DNA of 64,000 nt from Chloroflexota bacterium (GTDB taxonomy: Bacteria > Chloroflexota > Anaerolineae > Anaerolineales > Villigracilaceae), in NCBI GenBank assembly GCA_021795965.1, contig JAJYOU010000001.1, forward strand, positions 62,001 to 126,000, written 5' to 3'. The notes under the pieces are model-generated. The model had not been told where the DNA came from and did not search any database. It saw only the letters and a program-made list of their open reading frames with translations. Made by a program: the position numbers and the translations under genes. Numbering within the stretch: the stretch's first letter is position 1; each line of letters begins with the position of its first letter. Shown here one piece after another: positions 29,621-38,949 of this stretch.

Positions 29621-30878
29621 CCTCATCATCCAAAATGCCGGACAGGTGGCAACTTGCAGCAGCCCAGCAGGTCCAAAGCGCGGTCCAGAAATGCAGGACG
29701 CCGGGTTGATTTCAGATGGAGCCATCGCCATCCGTGGAAATGAAATTGCCGCGGTGGAAGAGAGAAAATTCATCCAGAGCAACTATACCGCCAGAAAAAT
29801 TATCGATGCACAAGGGATGGCAGTATGCCCGGGTTTTGTGGACCCACACACTCATGTGGTTTATGCGTCCAACAGGGTTAATGAATTTGAGCTCAGGATA
29901 AAAGGCACCTCGTACCTGGAAATCATGGCTGCGGGGGGCGGGATCGTCAGCACAACCCGGGCAGTCCGATCGGCAAGCGTGAACGAATTGGTGGATCAGG
30001 CATGGTCGAGACTTGATGCCATGCTTCAGCTTGGAACAACAAGCGTTGAAATTAAAACTGGTTATGGACTGGATGCAGCGAATGAAATGAAAATGCTGGA
30101 GGTGATTGAAATCCTTGCCAGCAAACACCCCTGCACAATCGTACCGACCTTTCTCGGCGGGCATGCCATTCCTTCGGAATTTAAAAACAACCCGGAAGAT
30201 TACGTTGACCTGGTCATCGAGAAAATGATCCCAGAGGCAGCAGAGTGGTACGAAAGATCGTTGTTCAAACGAAATAAAATCCCGTTTTGCTGTGATGTTT
30301 TCATCGAAAATAACGCTTTCAATTTCGAACAATCCCGCAGAATATTCAATGCAGCCAGCAAAGCTGGTCTCGGCATCAAAATTCACGCAGATGAATTCAC
30401 TTCGCTGGGGGGAGTGTCCCTGGCAGTGGAATTTAATGCGTTATCAGCGGATCATCTCGACGCCACAAACGCTGAAGATCGAGCCCAGCTGGCAGCTTCT
30501 CATACCATCGCGGTGGTTTTGCCCGGAGTAAATTTCAACCTGGGGAGCAGCCAATTCGCGAATGCGCGGGCATTGATTGACGAGGGCTGCGCGCTGGCTT
30601 TAGCAACCGATTTTAACCCTGGCTCGGCTCCCTGCCCGTCTCAGCCATTAATCATGGCAATTGCCAGCCGGTACCAGAAGCTGCTACCCGCTGAAACTTT
30701 GAATGCCTGCACGATCAACGCTGCGCACGCCCTGGGTTTGGGAGACAGGGTTGGTTCGATCGAACCAGGGAAAAAAGCGGATTTGATCATTTTAAAAACA
30801 GCTGATTACCGGTTCCTGAGTTATGAATTTGGCGGCAATCTCGTTGATACAGTCATCAAAAACGGAGTGGTACAGTGA
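29607..30878 (+). CDS. hutI: Imidazolonepropionase
   Basis: VCPGFVDPHTHVVYA, EIKTGYGLD, LALATDFNPGSAPC; overlaps the end of hutH. Confidence 0.93.
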   Translation: MEEVDLIIQNAGQVATCSSPAGPKRGPEMQDAGLISDGAIAIRGNEIAAVEERKFIQSNYTARKIIDAQGMAVCPGFVDPHTHVVYASNRVNEFELRIKGTSYLEIMAAGGGIVSTTRAVRSASVNELVDQAWSRLDAMLQLGTTSVEIKTGYGLDAANEMKMLEVIEILASKHPCTIVPTFLGGHAIPSEFKNNPEDYVDLVIEKMIPEAAEWYERSLFKRNKIPFCCDVFIENNAFNFEQSRRIFNAASKAGLGIKIHADEFTSLGGVSLAVEFNALSADHLDATNAEDRAQLAASHTIAVVLPGVNFNLGSSQFANARALIDEGCALALATDFNPGSAPCPSQPLIMAIASRYQKLLPAETLNACTINAAHALGLGDRVGSIEPGKKADLIILKTADYRFLSYEFGGNLVDTVIKNGVVQ

Positions 30879-30987
30879 AAAGGGACTGATGGTTTATTTC
30901 AATTAAAACATCAAAAAACGATATAAATCGTAACGGCTAAAACTTCCAATTATTTAATGAAAGGGGATATGAGCCAAGTTTATCCAG

Positions 30988-31014
30988 CAGGTTCATTTTG
31001 ACCTGATTTTTTTT
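30988..31014 (+). terminator. Intrinsic terminator of the hut operon
   Basis: CAGGT-tcattttg-ACCTG followed by A and a T-run. Confidence 0.65.
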
Positions 31015-31035
31015 AATAAAAAACCGATATTTTTA

Positions 31036-31899
31036 TTAAAAACCGGGTGATGGTGTGCTTTGATCCGGTGTGACTGCGCTCATAACTGCTCTGAAGGATA
31101 CAGCGGCAATGACGAGCAACGAACCCCATAAAGCCATGGGTCCGGGCTTCTCACCCAGCACCAGGAAGACCCAGACCGGGTTCAAAATTGGTTCGAGAGT
31201 TAAAATCAAGTTGGATTCAAGCGCGTGGACATGACGGATGGCGAGGGAGTATAAAACGAAAGATAACCCGATCTGGAAGATGCCCATGAAGAGGATAATT
31301 CCGACCGTGGAAGGAGTGAAGGATTCCTTGAACATGAAGGGAAATCCGACCACCATCCCGATTAAATTACCAATAAAAATTATATTCGCTGGATTATTTT
31401 CCCTCTGGCTGCGCATGATGATCATGACCACTGCGAATAAAATCCCGCTCAGGATGGCAAGGATATTACCGGTAACCCCGTCCAGACTCAATTGATCGCC
31501 GAAAAATAAAAATAAACCTGTAAAAATCATTGCCATGGCAGTCCAATCCACCCAATGTGGTTTTTCCTTTAAAAAAATATAACCGAAAATCACCACATAA
31601 AGCGGGGAGGCATACTGCAGGAAAATGGCATTGGCTGCGGTGGTAAGCTTGGTTGCCATGACAAAGGTGATCTGGGTTAGAACGTAACAAACTGCACCCA
31701 ATAGTTGGAGCTTTGAAATCCGGAATTTCGGTTTGCGCAAATAGACCCAAAAAACAACCAGTGCGACCAGGCTGCGTCCGCCCAAAATAGCCATTGGCGA
31801 CCAGCTAATTACTTTAATCCACAAACCGCTGGTGCTCCATAAGGCAGCCGTGATGACCAACAATAAAACTGATTTTTTCCGTGTTTCGGATGCAGTCAT
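31036..31899 (-). CDS. EamA/DMT-family transporter
   Basis: Repeated hydrophobic EamA units; LTLEPILNPVWVFLVLGEKPG. Confidence 0.88.
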   Translation of the reverse strand: MTASETRKKSVLLLVITAALWSTSGLWIKVISWSPMAILGGRSLVALVVFWVYLRKPKFRISKLQLLGAVCYVLTQITFVMATKLTTAANAIFLQYASPLYVVIFGYIFLKEKPHWVDWTAMAMIFTGLFLFFGDQLSLDGVTGNILAILSGILFAVVMIIMRSQRENNPANIIFIGNLIGMVVGFPFMFKESFTPSTVGIILFMGIFQIGLSFVLYSLAIRHVHALESNLILTLEPILNPVWVFLVLGEKPGPMALWGSLLVIAAVSFRAVMSAVTPDQSTPSPGF

Positions 31900-32042
31900 T
31901 TTGAAAATTCGCCTTTTATAAAATAATCTGGTTCTCTATAAACTATTTCTGTCAATAAATGGAAATAAAATATTCCGGCAGAAAAGTTTTATTCCCGAAC
32001 CTGTCAAGCGCGAGAAATTATCCAGATGCTGGAATGCTTTGC

Positions 32043-33836
32043 TTAATCCTTAAAACCCGTGTTATGGAGATCGTAGTAATAACCCTTTTGTTCCAGGAGT
32101 TCAATATGAGTGCCTTTTTCGACAATCCGACCATCGTGCATCACCACGATCAAATCAGCCCCCTGGATGGTGGATAAACGGTGTGCAATCACGAACGAAG
32201 TGCGCCCGCGCAGTAATCTCTCCAATGCCTTTTGAATGATCAATTCGGTCTGGGTATCGACCGAAGAGGTGGCTTCGTCGAGGATTAATATCCTTGGATC
32301 AGCCAATAAAGCCCTGGCGAAGGAGATTAACTGGCGCTGTCCAACACTGAGCATGACGCCGCCTTCCTGGACAATCGTATCAAAGCCATGCTTCATTTGA
32401 TCGATGAAATCAGTGGCGCCAACTGCGGTTGCTGCTGCCCTGATCTCGGAATCCGTCGCATCCAGGCGTCCAAAAAGAATGTTTTCTTTGACCGATCCAT
32501 TAAAAAGGAATGGGTCCTGCAAAACAATCCCCATTTGAGAACGGAGGGAATTTTGGGTCACGCTGCGCAAATCATGCTGATCGACCAGGAGCGCCCCGGA
32601 GGTTGGATCATGAAACCTGGAAAGCAGTTTGACGAGGGTGGTTTTCCCTGCACCGGTCTCACCAACAAGGGCGACTGTTGATCCGGCGGGAACTTCAAGG
32701 CAAATATCCTCCAGAACGAGTGAGGGGTCATCGGAATAATGAAATGAAACATGGTCAAATGAAACGTCGCCAACGATTTTTGGTAAATCCATCGCTTCTG
32801 GAGAATCCTGGACTTCGATCGGGACATCCAGCAAACCAAGGATTCTTTCACCCCCAGCCATTGTGGTCTGGAGGGCATCAATCCGGCGGAAAAGGTCGCG
32901 AATCGGTTCAAAATAACGGTCAATGTACAAAACGAAAGCCACCAAAACTCCGGCTGAAATCTGCGAGCCAAGGACAGCAGTCCCTCCAAACCAGACCACG
33001 AGGGCGGTGGCAATCGCACCAAGAACATCGACCACCGGGAAATAGACAGATGATATTTTGGCTGCATTGATCGACATTTGGAGATGGTAACGATTTGTAA
33101 ATTCGCTGAACTGCTGGTAATTCAGTTTTTGGCGGGAAAAAGCCTGGACAACCCTGACCGCGTTGATATTTTCAGCAAGAACGGAATTTACCCAGGAAAT
33201 GGCAGCACGAACTTTGCGGTAATTTCGCCTGGCTTCTCTTCTAAAAATGTAAGTTGCCAGCGCCATAAACGGCAGCACCGTGAAGGTGATCAAAGAGAGC
33301 TTCAGGTTCAGACTGAGCATGGCAATGATGATGCCAATCAGGACGAACACATCCCTGACAATTGCAAGCATCCCCCAGGTGAGGAAATCGCGCAAAACCT
33401 CCACGTCATTGATGACGCGGGTGATGACCCGCCCAACGCTATAATGGCTGTAAAAATTGATGGAGAGTTTTTGGAGATGGTCAAAGAGAGCTTTCCTTAG
33501 ATCATAAATCACGACCTGACCCACGACTGCCATGTTCCTGACACGGAAATAAGTGCAAATCCATTGAATGATCGTCGTGGCAACAAAAAGCAGGATTGTT
33601 TGGCGCAAGAGGGGAATATTATTGGCTGTAAAACCGTTATCAATAGCGATTTTTATGAAATAAGGTCCTGCAACGGAAGCTGCAGAGGCTCCACCCATGA
33701 AGAATAAAGCCAGGATCAATCGCCAGGAATAGGGGCGAATAAAACCTGCCAACCTTTTGGCAACCTGAGGGTCAAAATTTTTATTATATTGCTCTTCAGA
33801 TTGGGTAACGTAAGCGGGAGGAGTAATGGTACTCAT
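32043..33836 (-). CDS. ABC exporter subunit (TM domain plus ATPase)
   Basis: GETGAGKTTL, LSVGQRQLISFARAL, LILDEATSSVD; TM domain at N-terminus. Confidence 0.92.
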   Translation of the reverse strand: MSTITPPAYVTQSEEQYNKNFDPQVAKRLAGFIRPYSWRLILALFFMGGASAASVAGPYFIKIAIDNGFTANNIPLLRQTILLFVATTIIQWICTYFRVRNMAVVGQVVIYDLRKALFDHLQKLSINFYSHYSVGRVITRVINDVEVLRDFLTWGMLAIVRDVFVLIGIIIAMLSLNLKLSLITFTVLPFMALATYIFRREARRNYRKVRAAISWVNSVLAENINAVRVVQAFSRQKLNYQQFSEFTNRYHLQMSINAAKISSVYFPVVDVLGAIATALVVWFGGTAVLGSQISAGVLVAFVLYIDRYFEPIRDLFRRIDALQTTMAGGERILGLLDVPIEVQDSPEAMDLPKIVGDVSFDHVSFHYSDDPSLVLEDICLEVPAGSTVALVGETGAGKTTLVKLLSRFHDPTSGALLVDQHDLRSVTQNSLRSQMGIVLQDPFLFNGSVKENILFGRLDATDSEIRAAATAVGATDFIDQMKHGFDTIVQEGGVMLSVGQRQLISFARALLADPRILILDEATSSVDTQTELIIQKALERLLRGRTSFVIAHRLSTIQGADLIVVMHDGRIVEKGTHIELLEQKGYYYDLHNTGFKD

Positions 33837-35647
33837 TGGTCCTGGTCCCCCATCGGAAATTTTTCTATTGGGGTGGAATCCTGATTTTCATCGAGCATTT
33901 CAATTTCCTGTATAAACTTGTCGCTTGTCATGAGCTGCAAATCATGGATTTCGCGATATAGACCTCCCTGGCGTAATAAATCCTGATGAGTGCCCATTTG
34001 AACAATGCGGCCGTTTTCCATGACAAGGATCAAATCTGCTTTTCTAATTGTGCTCATGCGGTGGGCAATGACAAAAGTTGTCCTGCCACTCATCAATGTG
34101 TCCAAGGCTGCCTGAATCTGTTTTTCAGTATTAGTATCGACCGAGGAGAGGGAGTCATCCAGAATCAAAATTCGCGGATCCATCAATAATGCCCGCGCAA
34201 TCGCGACCCTTTGGCGCTGCCCGCCTGAAAGCGTCACTCCCCTTTCACCGACCACTGTATCGTAACCGTTCGGCAGGCTAGTGATGAATTCATGTGCCTG
34301 GGCGGCTCGGGCAACAGCCTCGACCTCCTCGGGTGTGGCGTCTGGTTTGCCGTACCGAATATTATCGCGAATGCTGTCTGAAAATAAAAGCGAGGTTTGG
34401 AGAACGATGCCTATTTGTTTGCGGAGACTGAAAAGATCGACGTCCCTCACATCCAGACCATCCACCAAAACAGCCCCGCTGGTGACATCATAAAATCTAG
34501 GGATCAAATTTGCGAGCGAAGTTTTGCCTGAACCCGTTGGACCAACCAGGGCAATCATCTGGTTTTTCTCAACTTTTAAGTTGATTTCTGAGAGGGATTC
34601 CCTTCGTTCATCCTGATAGATTAAGGATACATTTTTAAATTCAATTTCTCCGCTCAATTGCGGCAAAACAATAGCCTTTTGAGGGGATTGGATTTCAGGG
34701 ACATGATCCAAGATTTCCCAGACTCTTTGGGAACCTGCCGCCGCTTCACCGCTTGCGTTAACCAACCAGGCAAGCTGCTGTGCGGGTGCTGCCAGCATCA
34801 GCAAATAAGCATTGAAAGCAACCACGGTGCCGACGGTCATGGTTCCAGAAATTACCATTTGCCCGCCAAACCATAGAATCAAAATGGTGCCAACCGTCAC
34901 AAGCCCCCCGGTGGTCGGCATGACCAAAGCCCAGCCATTTACCACCTTCAAACGCGCCTGGTAATAATTTTGATTCGATTCTTCAAACCTATTAATTTCA
35001 TAGGATTCACGTGAGAAGGCTCTCACCACCTGCGCACCGGTTACATTTTCCTGAAGCCTGGCAGATAGATCTCCTAGAGCAGTATCCACCTTATAAAAAA
35101 GGACGGTTATGCGGTTGCCAAAATCGACAGCAACCCACAAAAGGGGAATGAAGGGCAAAAGAGCGATCAAGCCAAGCTGCCAATTTGACGTCAACATGAG
35201 GACCGTAATACCCAAACCCAGGAATAAAAGCTGAATCCACTCAATCAGGCTGGAGCCAGCAAAATCCTGGATAGCCCGGACATCCTCGATGCAGCGTGAG
35301 ATCAGTTGACCGGTCTGAGCATGATCGTGGAATGAAAAAGGCATGTACTGGAGATGGTCATAGAGCCGGTTGCGTAAATCGTAGCCAATTTTAGATGCCA
35401 CCCATTGTGAAAGAAATTTTTGAACGAGACCCAAGGCTGCAGAAAATAATCCCAATCCCAAAAGAAGATATGCAGATCGAACGATGTAACCCGGCTCACT
35501 CTTCATTAGCCCGACGTCAATCACCCCCTGGATAATACGCGGTACAATTAAAGACAAAGCGGTCATACTCAGTAAAATTAACAGGTTGGTGATCGTCTGC
35601 CATCGGTAAGGTTTAATTGCTTCAAGAATACGGAAAAGTTTTTTCAT
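33833..35647 (-). CDS. ABC exporter subunit (TM domain plus ATPase, non-canonical Walker B)
   Basis: [37 protein letters not shown]; overlaps the partner gene by 4 bp. Confidence 0.92.
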   Translation of the reverse strand: MKKLFRILEAIKPYRWQTITNLLILLSMTALSLIVPRIIQGVIDVGLMKSEPGYIVRSAYLLLGLGLFSAALGLVQKFLSQWVASKIGYDLRNRLYDHLQYMPFSFHDHAQTGQLISRCIEDVRAIQDFAGSSLIEWIQLLFLGLGITVLMLTSNWQLGLIALLPFIPLLWVAVDFGNRITVLFYKVDTALGDLSARLQENVTGAQVVRAFSRESYEINRFEESNQNYYQARLKVVNGWALVMPTTGGLVTVGTILILWFGGQMVISGTMTVGTVVAFNAYLLMLAAPAQQLAWLVNASGEAAAGSQRVWEILDHVPEIQSPQKAIVLPQLSGEIEFKNVSLIYQDERRESLSEINLKVEKNQMIALVGPTGSGKTSLANLIPRFYDVTSGAVLVDGLDVRDVDLFSLRKQIGIVLQTSLLFSDSIRDNIRYGKPDATPEEVEAVARAAQAHEFITSLPNGYDTVVGERGVTLSGGQRQRVAIARALLMDPRILILDDSLSSVDTNTEKQIQAALDTLMSGRTTFVIAHRMSTIRKADLILVMENGRIVQMGTHQDLLRQGGLYREIHDLQLMTSDKFIQEIEMLDENQDSTPIEKFPMGDQDQ

Positions 35648-35900
35648 AAGTATTAATGATTAATCAGACTCGCGATTGATTTCAATTCTTTCAATTTTGC
35701 CACCAAATGGAATTTCATTTGTCTGAAATTGAGGTGACATTCATCCTCAAAGATCATGATATTTTAATTTTACTGAAGAGAACATCATTTTTCAACGCGA
35801 AGGATTTGTAACCATTGCGATTGAGGGAAATAAATTTTATACTCATTGTTTGAGACGATCGATCCAAGGCTAAATCACTTTTATCACATAATTTCTCGGC

Positions 35901-37196
35901 ATGACCAAACCAAAATCTGAAAGGGAAAAAATGGACCCAAAATACAGGCAACTTCTCAAGATCCCTGCCAACCGCTTGGATGAAATCAACGCTGTGCTCT
36001 TAAATCCAGATTCCCGGGTGATGAACGAGTTTCTGGCTGTTGTGGCAAAATATGGCACCCCCGAAGAAATTAATCGAAAACACCGGGAATCACGTAAGTT
36101 GGATAATCTCCTCAAAAAAGTTGATGAAAGAAAACCGGAATATCGAAAAGAGATTGAATGGCTGATCTCTGAGCGGGATAAAGGATCATTCATTTCCATC
36201 CCTGATTACAGGAGAAGTGTTCTCGGAGATAAAGCTCAAATAACCAGGTTTAAAGACGAATTGGCGGTTACTTTGGAAGTATCAGCTTTACAATATTTTC
36301 CATGGATTCGCCGGATGGTCGAGAACGCGATCCAAAATAAAAGCCTAGTTCCAGGTCGATTTATTGCGGTCCGAAAAATGAAGGAATCTGAAAATGACGG
36401 AGACCTGCCCGCAATTGTGGCGGCGCTGGATATCATGGGAGCATCCTTCGTCGAAACGCTAGACACAAAGGGAACGGATGGGTCCAACATTCATTTGAAT
36501 GGACCGGCAACCATCACGGGTTATTTCGGCGGTATTGGTCAGCCCAATGAGCATGCCCTGCAGTGGTTAGATGAATTTTTATATTACTACACGAATTACG
36601 GCGTACAACATGTCTTAAATTTCAACGCAGGGACCATTTTACTCGGCTTCCTGCTCTACCGCCTGGGTGTGGACATCCAGTTCAAAATTTCGGTATTTTT
36701 CGGGAGCGACAATCCGTACCACGCGCTTTGGATTTTAACCGCTGCCAAGCTTTTCAGCCGAGATGATGGGACATCCCCGCTGGTGGGATTTAACTGGGCA
36801 AATTCCATCAATAATGAGACACTGATATCGAGCGCACAATTTCGCAAAGAACTTGGTTTTGAAAACGTCGTCCGTTTTGAACATCACATTACCGAAACCT
36901 GGAAATCGATTGTCATACAACCTTACAACCGGCGAGAGGAATTGATGCAAGTTGCCGGATTGGTGCCCAATATTGCTGCCAAGCATGAAGGCGGCGACCC
37001 GGAGATCGATTCGGGACGCGCCCATCCTTCAGATCTTCTTGATTATTTTAGAGATAAAAAAGAAGTGATCGAGAGCGGGGACTGGGAGGCTCTCTACCAG
37101 AATTTCAGCGATAAAGTGGATGCCTGCAACCTGACTGCACAACGCCTGACCGAAAACGGTTTATCTTTCATTGCCGCAAAGAATTTGCATCGATAA
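35901..37196 (+). CDS. Conserved-looking protein of unknown function, 431 aa
   Basis: Single long ORF with coding-like composition followed by a strong terminator; family not recognised. Confidence 0.75.
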   Translation: MTKPKSEREKMDPKYRQLLKIPANRLDEINAVLLNPDSRVMNEFLAVVAKYGTPEEINRKHRESRKLDNLLKKVDERKPEYRKEIEWLISERDKGSFISIPDYRRSVLGDKAQITRFKDELAVTLEVSALQYFPWIRRMVENAIQNKSLVPGRFIAVRKMKESENDGDLPAIVAALDIMGASFVETLDTKGTDGSNIHLNGPATITGYFGGIGQPNEHALQWLDEFLYYYTNYGVQHVLNFNAGTILLGFLLYRLGVDIQFKISVFFGSDNPYHALWILTAAKLFSRDDGTSPLVGFNWANSINNETLISSAQFRKELGFENVVRFEHHITETWKSIVIQPYNRREELMQVAGLVPNIAAKHEGGDPEIDSGRAHPSDLLDYFRDKKEVIESGDWEALYQNFSDKVDACNLTAQRLTENGLSFIAAKNLHR

Positions 37197-37211
37197 GCAT
37201 ATCTACACGCA

Positions 37212-37248
37212 AATAAAATTGAGCGGGAAATCCCCGCTCAATTTTATT
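37212..37248. terminator. Bidirectional terminator between convergent genes
   Basis: AATAAAATTGAGCGGG-aaatc-CCCGCTCAATTTTATT, a 16-bp perfect stem. Confidence 0.85.
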
Positions 37249-37274
37249 ACCTGATAAATAAACTACAATACCAA

Positions 37275-38189
37275 TCATTGACCATTGATTGCGTTTAAGA
37301 TCGCTGGAGCAACCCCTGTCAGATCGCCGATTCCCTCGAAATAAGAGTGCAGATTTCGATTCCCAAGCAGGAAAAGGGGAACGGGGTTGAGAGTATGATG
37401 ACGGGTGGAAAGATCTTCGAGGTTGCCATGATCGGACGTAAGCAGAATCAGATCTTCGGGGCTCATATTTTCCACGATACCGGAAAGAACCTGGTCGAAC
37501 TGTTCAAGAAGATTGACTGCATTTTCCATATTCTGCCGGTGACCGGCATGATCGGTTAACCAATACTCAAAGAATGCAAAATCGTATTTTTGCGCCACTT
37601 GAATAAAGTTCCTACCCGCCGCAATTGGGGAGAAAATGGGAACCGAAGGCACATTTAACTTCTCGTGCCAACCTTTACCGGTTAAATCAGCTGAGACCGC
37701 ATTTCCTGCCAAAAGATCTGCAGTCGTGAAAAGCTTCAGACCAACATTCGTAACCGCCAGAGGGATGGCTGAATAAATCCGCCTGCCTGAATGGATGTGA
37801 TGAAAATATTCCGAAGGATAGGCATTGATCAGCGCAGCAGAGCGACCACTGCGAAGCAATTCTCCGAAAATACCACCATCCCGAAGATGAAACGCGGTGG
37901 CTTTATCTGGTTTTGGTCCGTAATGGTAGCCAATCTCGGCAGGAATATTCCTTCCCGTCAGTAAAGAAGCCTGTCCGGTGGCAGATTGAGGCAGCCCGGG
38001 AACATTGAGAGTTGGATCGATGGATAATAAACTGGCTCGCTCGTTTTCGAAGCCTGCCGAGGAAGCAGTAAGGCGCCCCCCTTTTAACAGGCTTTGTAAA
38101 TACGGCATATCCGCCCGGGAAAAAGGATTGGTTTCGATATCATCCAGCCCGAGACCAACTCCATCCAGGAACATAAAAACGATTGTCAT
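37275..38189 (-). CDS. Alkaline phosphatase/phosphoglyceromutase-superfamily metalloenzyme
   Basis: MTIVFMFLDGVGLG..., SATGQASLLTGRNIP, LTSDHGNLEDLSTRHHTLNPVPLFLLG. Confidence 0.75.
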   Translation of the reverse strand: MTIVFMFLDGVGLGLDDIETNPFSRADMPYLQSLLKGGRLTASSAGFENERASLLSIDPTLNVPGLPQSATGQASLLTGRNIPAEIGYHYGPKPDKATAFHLRDGGIFGELLRSGRSAALINAYPSEYFHHIHSGRRIYSAIPLAVTNVGLKLFTTADLLAGNAVSADLTGKGWHEKLNVPSVPIFSPIAAGRNFIQVAQKYDFAFFEYWLTDHAGHRQNMENAVNLLEQFDQVLSGIVENMSPEDLILLTSDHGNLEDLSTRHHTLNPVPLFLLGNRNLHSYFEGIGDLTGVAPAILNAINGQ

Positions 38190-38197
38190 TTTAATTT

Positions 38198-38776
38198 CTA
38201 CTTTTGCTCTGGTTTTTTAAAAATAAAGTATGCAGAAGGTCGTCCGCGTTGATCCTTGTTAACCTGGCTTGAAACAAGCAAAAATCGTTTTTTCAATTCT
38301 TCAACCTCTTTTTCAGTAAAACCGACCTGATACTTTTCAGACTCTGGGTGCAAGAATCCGTAAACGAACCAAATTCCACCAGGTTTTAAGATTCGGTCGA
38401 GCGACGACAAATACCCCTGTTTTTCATTCCAAGGCAAAGAGTGAAAACAGCCCAGATCGAGCGCCAGGTCGAAATCCCCGTGGATACCGTTCATATATAC
38501 CACGTCTCCGACGCGCAAATCAACACTGAGATTAGCGGTTTTGGCTTTGGTGCGCGCTTGGCGAATTGCTGCGGGAATAAAATCCAAACCAGTCACCTGC
38601 CAACCCATTTGAGCTAGGGTCACAACATTAGTCCCGGTGCCACAACCCAGGTCGATCGCCCTGCCTGCCGGAATGGCGGAGATAAACTCGATTAATTCTG
38701 GAGGCGTGATCCCGCTATCCCAGGGAGGTTTCCGAAGATACCAAACAAAGTACCTCACTTTTCGCAAAATCGACAT
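38198..38776 (-). CDS. Class I SAM-dependent methyltransferase
   Basis: AIDLGCGTGTNVVTLAQMGWQVTGLDFIPAAI; LDLGCFHSLP; LKPGGIWFVYGF. Confidence 0.88.
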   Translation of the reverse strand: MSILRKVRYFVWYLRKPPWDSGITPPELIEFISAIPAGRAIDLGCGTGTNVVTLAQMGWQVTGLDFIPAAIRQARTKAKTANLSVDLRVGDVVYMNGIHGDFDLALDLGCFHSLPWNEKQGYLSSLDRILKPGGIWFVYGFLHPESEKYQVGFTEKEVEELKKRFLLVSSQVNKDQRGRPSAYFIFKKPEQK

Positions 38777-38861
38777 AAAACAACTTTCTTAAGATATACT
38801 TTCGCTGTTAATTAAAGGGAATTGCAGCGGACCATTATGACAATTTTGTGACATTTTTGCT

Positions 38862-38890
38862 TTGACAATTATACAGACTTCTCTTAAAAT
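38862..38890 (+). promoter_or_regulatory. Sigma70-like promoter of the EF-G-like gene
   Basis: TTGACA-17-TAAAAT. Confidence 0.65.
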
Positions 38891-38949
38891 TTAAGTTCAT
38901 ATTCTCTATCTGAAGTAATTTAATCCATCTTATCGAGGAGTAGATCTCC

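Noticed and set aside
29712-30386. 224-aa minus-strand ORF
   Set aside because: Antisense to hutI, which has clear family motifs; likely a by-product of codon usage.
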